From an uncultured Ruminococcus sp. (GTDB taxonomy: Bacteria; Bacillota; Clostridia; Oscillospirales; Ruminococcaceae), in NCBI GenBank assembly GCA_937898375.1, contig CALEJX010000033.1:1-9622 (forward strand): a stretch of DNA of 9,622 bases, read 5' to 3'. The position numbers were made by a program, and so were the translations under genes. The notes below the pieces were generated by a model. That model saw only the letters and a program-made list of their open reading frames with translations. It had not been told where the DNA came from and ran no database searches. Numbering within the stretch: position 1 is the stretch's first letter; every line of letters starts with the position of its first letter. Positions 6,291-9,622 of the stretch are shown here, in pieces.

Positions 6291-6512
6291 TTTTTCACGC
6301 TCCTTTTGACTTGTCCTATGAAATAACTATGCTCTAAGTCTGCGGTTTAGTACAGATATGTTTTGTGTTCTCACACAGACACAGATACCCATTATTGTAC
6401 ATATTTATCGCACAAAATGCTTGAAATACTGCTGCATTTGTGGTATAATATTAATGCAATGTGTACAAATATTGCGGACATAAAAGAAATATACAAAACA
6501 AAGGAGAAAATT
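6291..6512. promoter_or_regulatory. Divergent intergenic region between spoIIIAA and moxR-like gene
   Basis: These 222 bases carry the control signals for both diverging operons. The moxR side has a clear sigma-A promoter (6421-6449). The spoIIIAA side shows a good ribosome binding site (AGGAG, nine bases before the ATG) but no convincing sigma-E-like -35/-10 pair. Two TGTACA-containing boxes (6396-6411 and 6462-6477, 11 of 16 matching) flank the moxR promoter. Confidence 0.5.
6421..6449 (+). promoter_or_regulatory. Sigma-A promoter of the moxR-DUF58 operon
   Basis: The -35 is TTGAAA (6421-6426) and the -10 is TATAAT (6444-6449). The 17-base spacer ends in TGG, which supplies an extended -10. 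The start would fall near 6456, leaving a leader of about 57 bases before the ATG at 6513. This is the best promoter on the plus strand here, pointing to vegetative expression. Confidence 0.8.
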
Positions 6513-7481
6513 ATGAACAACAGCTTAACTGAAGAACAGGTAAAAGTACTGAATATGTCACAAAGCGTGATAAATGAGGTAAGAAAGGTAATTATAGGCA
6601 AGGACGAGATAATCATAAAAGTCCTGCTGTCTATACTCGCAGGAGGTCATATACTTATCGAGGATATCCCGGGTGTGGGAAAGACTACTCTTGCAGTGGC
6701 GCTTTCAAAGGCGCTTTCCCTTGACTATAAGAGATTACAGTTCACCCCTGACGTTCTTCCTACAGACGTGACAGGTTTTACCATACTTAATAAAGAAACA
6801 CACAAGTTTGAATATAAACAGGGTGCGGCGCTCACAAATCTTTTCCTTGCAGACGAGATAAACAGAACCTCAAGCAAGACGCAGTCTGCGCTTCTTGAAG
6901 TAATGGAGGAGGGCAAGGTAACTGTAGACGGCGTTACCCACAAAATGCCTGACCCTTATATCGTCATCGCAACACAAAACCCTGTTGGCTCTATAGGCAC
7001 GCAAATGCTCCCTGAGTCGCAAATGGATAGATTTATAGTAAGGCTCACAATGGGCTATCCTAGCCTTGAAAACGAAGTTGCAATGCTAAAATCAAAGCAA
7101 AATCTTGTGCCTGTGGATAATGTAAGACCTGTGGTGTCTGCTGAGGACATCATTCAGGCAAGAAAAGTTGTGGAAAACATTTATGTTTCAGATCAGGTCT
7201 TCCAATATATTGCTATGCTTGCAAATGCAACGAGAAACAACGAATACATAAAGCTCGGTCTTTCACCTAGAGGAACTATTGCACTGCTTAGAATGACAAA
7301 AGCGACGGCACTTCTTAAAGGCAGAGATTATGTTATCCCTGATGATGTTATCTACAGTTTCAAAGATGTTGTGCTTCACAGACTTGTATTCAACTCAAAG
7401 GCAAAGATAAACGGCTTCACAGGCGAACAAATACTCAAAGGCGTTATTTCCTCAGTTCAGGTTCCGAGAGTTAGCAAATAA
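6513..7481 (+). CDS. moxR: MoxR-family AAA+ ATPase
   Basis: The protein is 322 residues from the ATG at 6513, the usual MoxR length. AAGGAG at 6501-6506 lies six bases before it, and the region upstream in the same frame covers the promoter, so longer starts are rejected. Motifs in order are Walker A GVGKTT (54-59), Walker B LFLADEINR (110-118), sensor 1 ATQNP (153-157), the QMDRF arginine-finger region (170-174) and sensor 2 GLSPRG (249-254). MoxR ATPases are thought to act as chaperones that help mature or insert cofactors or subunits in protein complexes, usually paired with a DUF58 or VWA protein. That pairing holds here: the next gene starts 11 bases on. The family call is firm; the client is unknown. 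Confidence 0.96.
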   Translation: MNNSLTEEQVKVLNMSQSVINEVRKVIIGKDEIIIKVLLSILAGGHILIEDIPGVGKTTLAVALSKALSLDYKRLQFTPDVLPTDVTGFTILNKETHKFEYKQGAALTNLFLADEINRTSSKTQSALLEVMEEGKVTVDGVTHKMPDPYIVIATQNPVGSIGTQMLPESQMDRFIVRLTMGYPSLENEVAMLKSKQNLVPVDNVRPVVSAEDIIQARKVVENIYVSDQVFQYIAMLANATRNNEYIKLGLSPRGTIALLRMTKATALLKGRDYVIPDDVIYSFKDVVLHRLVFNSKAKINGFTGEQILKGVISSVQVPRVSK

Positions 7482-7492
7482 CGGAGGAACAA

Positions 7493-8686
7493 ATGCTGAT
7501 TTTATATATAATATTATTTATCACCTCTATCTTCTTTTATATATTATATGTGGGCAGCTTCTCATTTTATCTCTTTGCATTCTTGCTTGTCATGCCTATA
7601 ATTTTATTTGTCATGCTCAAAAAGATGTCAAAGAAAATAAGCGTTGGTTTTGTGAACACTCAGAAAACTGCAGGCAGATCATCGAAAATACCTGTTGTGC
7701 TGAGACTGCAAAATCGTTCAAAACTGCCTGTTGCCAACATGATAATAGAGATAGAATATTACAACACTCTTGAAGGCGACAAAAATACCATGAAGATAAA
7801 CACTCCCCTTTATCCTGATGATGTTCAGTATCTTACTTTGCACGTTTCTGCAAAGCATTATGGCACAGTGCGCATGAAAATAAAACGCTGCCGCATTGTG
7901 GATATGCTGAAGCTTTTCAAGGTAAAGGTATGCTCTGACGCTGCTTCTCAGCTTTTTGGTGAGAGCACTTTCACTATAGTTCCTGACTATATACCTATTG
8001 AAAACAACATTGCAAATTACGCAGAAATGGGTCTTGAAACTGACGATTATTCCAAAACTTCAAAGGGCGATGATCCCTCTGAGATATTTGATATCCACGA
8101 ATATCATGACGGCGACAAGATAAACAGAATACACTGGAAGCTTACTGCAAAGCAGGGTAAGACCATGGTCAAGGATTATTCCCTGCCTATATCAAACTCT
8201 ATCGTGCTTATGGCGGATCTTCACCTTGACACGAATACTGATGATTATATGCTCATATATGACACTCTTGTGGAGGCTATAGCGTCTATATCCTATTATC
8301 TTATAGAGAATGATACACCTCATAAGGTAGTATGGTATGATAAAAAGAAAGATACCAGCGAGGTAGTGAACGTTACAGATGAGGAAAGTGCAAGGCTGCT
8401 CATAAGTCTGCTGCTTCAGGCTTCTGTTTATGATGAGCCTGACTTGTCTATGATAAATTACATCAATGAGCCTGAGAGATATAATTGCGGTCACTTGATG
8501 TATTTTTCTCCCGTGTATAACAGCATCCTCAGCGGCGTTATGAACGACAACGATCTGGCGTTCCGCTATTCCTATATGCTTATCACAAACAAAAAGAAAG
8601 ACAGCGTTATTAACGATGAGTTTGCAGAGGTAGTAAACGTTACTGCAAAACACGTTGCCGAAAGCATACAGGAAATATGTCTATAA
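7493..8686 (+). CDS. DUF58 domain-containing membrane protein
   Basis: This 397-residue protein has two N-terminal membrane helices (about residues 2-22 and 27-44) and a long cytosolic or envelope-facing portion. The DUF58 signature lies near residues 201-220 (DIHEYHDGDKINRIHWKLTA), matching the family pattern GD..R.IHWK. Beyond it a VWA-like fold is likely, but the strict DxSxS MIDAS motif is not evident (the nearest candidate is ADLHLDTN at 241-248). DUF58 proteins nearly always follow a MoxR ATPase and probably act as its partner. ATG at 7493 has GGAGG five bases upstream. It lies between the moxR gene (11-base gap) and the next membrane-protein gene (10-base gap), so the three are one operon. 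Confidence 0.92.
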   Translation: MLILYIILFITSIFFYILYVGSFSFYLFAFLLVMPIILFVMLKKMSKKISVGFVNTQKTAGRSSKIPVVLRLQNRSKLPVANMIIEIEYYNTLEGDKNTMKINTPLYPDDVQYLTLHVSAKHYGTVRMKIKRCRIVDMLKLFKVKVCSDAASQLFGESTFTIVPDYIPIENNIANYAEMGLETDDYSKTSKGDDPSEIFDIHEYHDGDKINRIHWKLTAKQGKTMVKDYSLPISNSIVLMADLHLDTNTDDYMLIYDTLVEAIASISYYLIENDTPHKVVWYDKKKDTSEVVNVTDEESARLLISLLLQASVYDEPDLSMINYINEPERYNCGHLMYFSPVYNSILSGVMNDNDLAFRYSYMLITNKKKDSVINDEFAEVVNVTAKHVAESIQEICL

Positions 8687-8696
8687 AGGTGACAAC

Positions 8697-9622
8697 ATGA
8701 AAAAGAAAAGAATAAAAAGTAAAAACAAAGATATAGGATTTATCAGCAGCAATGGTATCTGCAGTGACGGCGATATCCTTATGAATTGTGAGCATGAACA
8801 CAATTCAGGCTCATACCTGTGGTTTCAGATACTTCTGACCTTTGTGGCGACCCTATGCACGGCGTTTATGGCAGTATCATTTCTGGATATGGAAATATAC
8901 AAGACCACTGTTATCTATTACTCCGCTGTGCTTTCACTTGTGTTTGGTATGATGAGATCGTCACACAAAATAGTGAAGTTTTCCGCTCTTGGGGTGGTTA
9001 TACTTCATGTTATCTATCTTGTGAGTAGGATATCAACAATAAAATATGGCTTGTTCGTTGTTATAGATAGATATCTTTCACGGGCAAATCAGCCTAACTC
9101 AACTCTTGGCGTGCAGCTCAACGGCATATCTACTGTTGACTATCCTTATCTTGCGTCAAACTTCTTTGTACTGCTTATAACGCTTATTTGTCTAGGAGCG
9201 GCGGCAGCTTGTATTTATAGGATAGATTTTCCACTTTTATTTATTATCACATTCCCTGTTTTCGAGCTTGGAATGTATTGGGGCTGGGAGCCCTCTATGT
9301 GGACGGTCATAGGTCTGTTTGTATGTTGGGTTACAGTGCTTGCGCTGCACATAATAAACCATACCACAAACAAAGCAGGCAGAAAAAACACCTTTGCTGT
9401 ACATGAACGAAAGCGCACATTTTATTTTACCTCTGAGAAGCAGAAAGCTTGTTTCTATAATGTGTTCATGAAATTCACGGCTGTTTTAAGCTCTGCGGTG
9501 CTTGCAGTTATAATGCTTTTCTCGGCTATAACAGGCTTTACACGTCCTGAGTCATTTGCAAAATACAGACACGATATTTCTACGGCAGTTTCAAACTTCT
9601 CCCTTGCAGACCTGAGAAATGC
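8697..9622 (+). CDS. Polytopic membrane protein, probable N-terminal part of a transglutaminase-like protein, cut by window end
   Basis: From the ATG at 8697 (AAGGTG five bases upstream) the frame stays open for 308 complete codons to the window edge. The first 40 residues are polar and basic (MKKKRIKSKNKDIGF...) with a Cys/His cluster (NCEHEHN at 30-36). At least six hydrophobic segments follow, near 41-63, 68-86, 93-110, 152-174, 178-220 (two) and 257-281. No catalytic Cys-His-Asp of a transglutaminase lies in the visible part. The identification comes from position: a third gene after moxR and DUF58 is very often a membrane protein with a C-terminal transglutaminase core. The membrane-protein call is firm; the enzymatic label is an inference. 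Confidence 0.8.
   Translation, partial: MKKKRIKSKNKDIGFISSNGICSDGDILMNCEHEHNSGSYLWFQILLTFVATLCTAFMAVSFLDMEIYKTTVIYYSAVLSLVFGMMRSSHKIVKFSALGVVILHVIYLVSRISTIKYGLFVVIDRYLSRANQPNSTLGVQLNGISTVDYPYLASNFFVLLITLICLGAAAACIYRIDFPLLFIITFPVFELGMYWGWEPSMWTVIGLFVCWVTVLALHIINHTTNKAGRKNTFAVHERKRTFYFTSEKQKACFYNVFMKFTAVLSSAVLAVIMLFSAITGFTRPESFAKYRHDISTAVSNFSLADLRN

Noticed and set aside
6310..6345. Possible sigma-E promoter for spoIIIA (minus strand, CATAGTTAT as a -10)
   Set aside because: It fits the CATACAAT consensus only in its first four bases, and no ATATT-like -35 stands 13-15 bases upstream.
6363..6512. Longer moxR-like protein starting at TTG 6363
   Set aside because: The extra 50 codons span the -35/-10 promoter and have no family similarity. 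AAGGAG precedes the ATG at 6513.
8192..8653. Antisense 153-codon frame under the DUF58 gene
   Set aside because: It is fully covered by a well-supported plus-strand gene, has no ribosome binding site that I could see, and its residue mix looks like a reverse-frame shadow.

Overview
The window looks like chromosomal DNA from a spore-lineage Firmicute, probably a clostridium of the Oscillospiraceae/Ruminococcaceae type. The basis is a complete eight-gene spoIIIA cluster, strong AGGAGG-type ribosome binding sites, abundant ATA (Ile) and AGA (Arg) codons, and a nusB-linked TsaD paralog of the kind known from Clostridia. The species cannot be fixed from the sequence. Nothing points to recent mobile DNA: I saw no transposase, integrase, CRISPR array, tRNA or rRNA.

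Minus strand, reading from about 6290 down to 1. spoIIIAA-AB-AC-AD-AE-AF-AG-AH (6290 to 1504) is a tightly packed operon with junctions from a 1-base overlap to 40 bases. It encodes the mother-cell half of the SpoIIIA-SpoIIQ channel ('feeding tube') that links mother cell and forespore during engulfment. SpoIIIAA is a secretion-type ATPase. AB is GspF-like. AC, AD and AE are membrane components. AF, AG and AH carry one or two N-terminal membrane helices and an extracytoplasmic domain. A 125-base gap follows, holding a promoter nested inside a long inverted repeat. After it come an Asp23/YqhY-family gene, nusB (GTG start) and a TsaD/Kae1-like paralog (GTG start, cut by the window edge). In Bacillus subtilis accB and accC lie between spoIIIAH and yqhY-nusB; here they are absent.

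Plus strand, from 6513 to the right edge. A second operon runs divergently from spoIIIAA: a MoxR-family AAA+ ATPase, a DUF58 protein, and a polytopic membrane protein that runs off the window and is probably the N-terminal part of a transglutaminase-like protein. It is driven by a near-consensus sigma-A promoter (6421-6449). MoxR-DUF58-transglutaminase is a widespread bacterial gene trio thought to act as a chaperone/maturation module at the envelope, but its precise job is not settled.

The most interesting non-coding feature is the spoIIIAH-asp23 gap. The housekeeping promoter lies in the loop of a terminator-like hairpin. Read-through from the sporulation operon could therefore form the hairpin, while transcripts starting at the internal promoter would lack its upstream arm. 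I found no clearly novel multi-gene system; the genes belong to known families.
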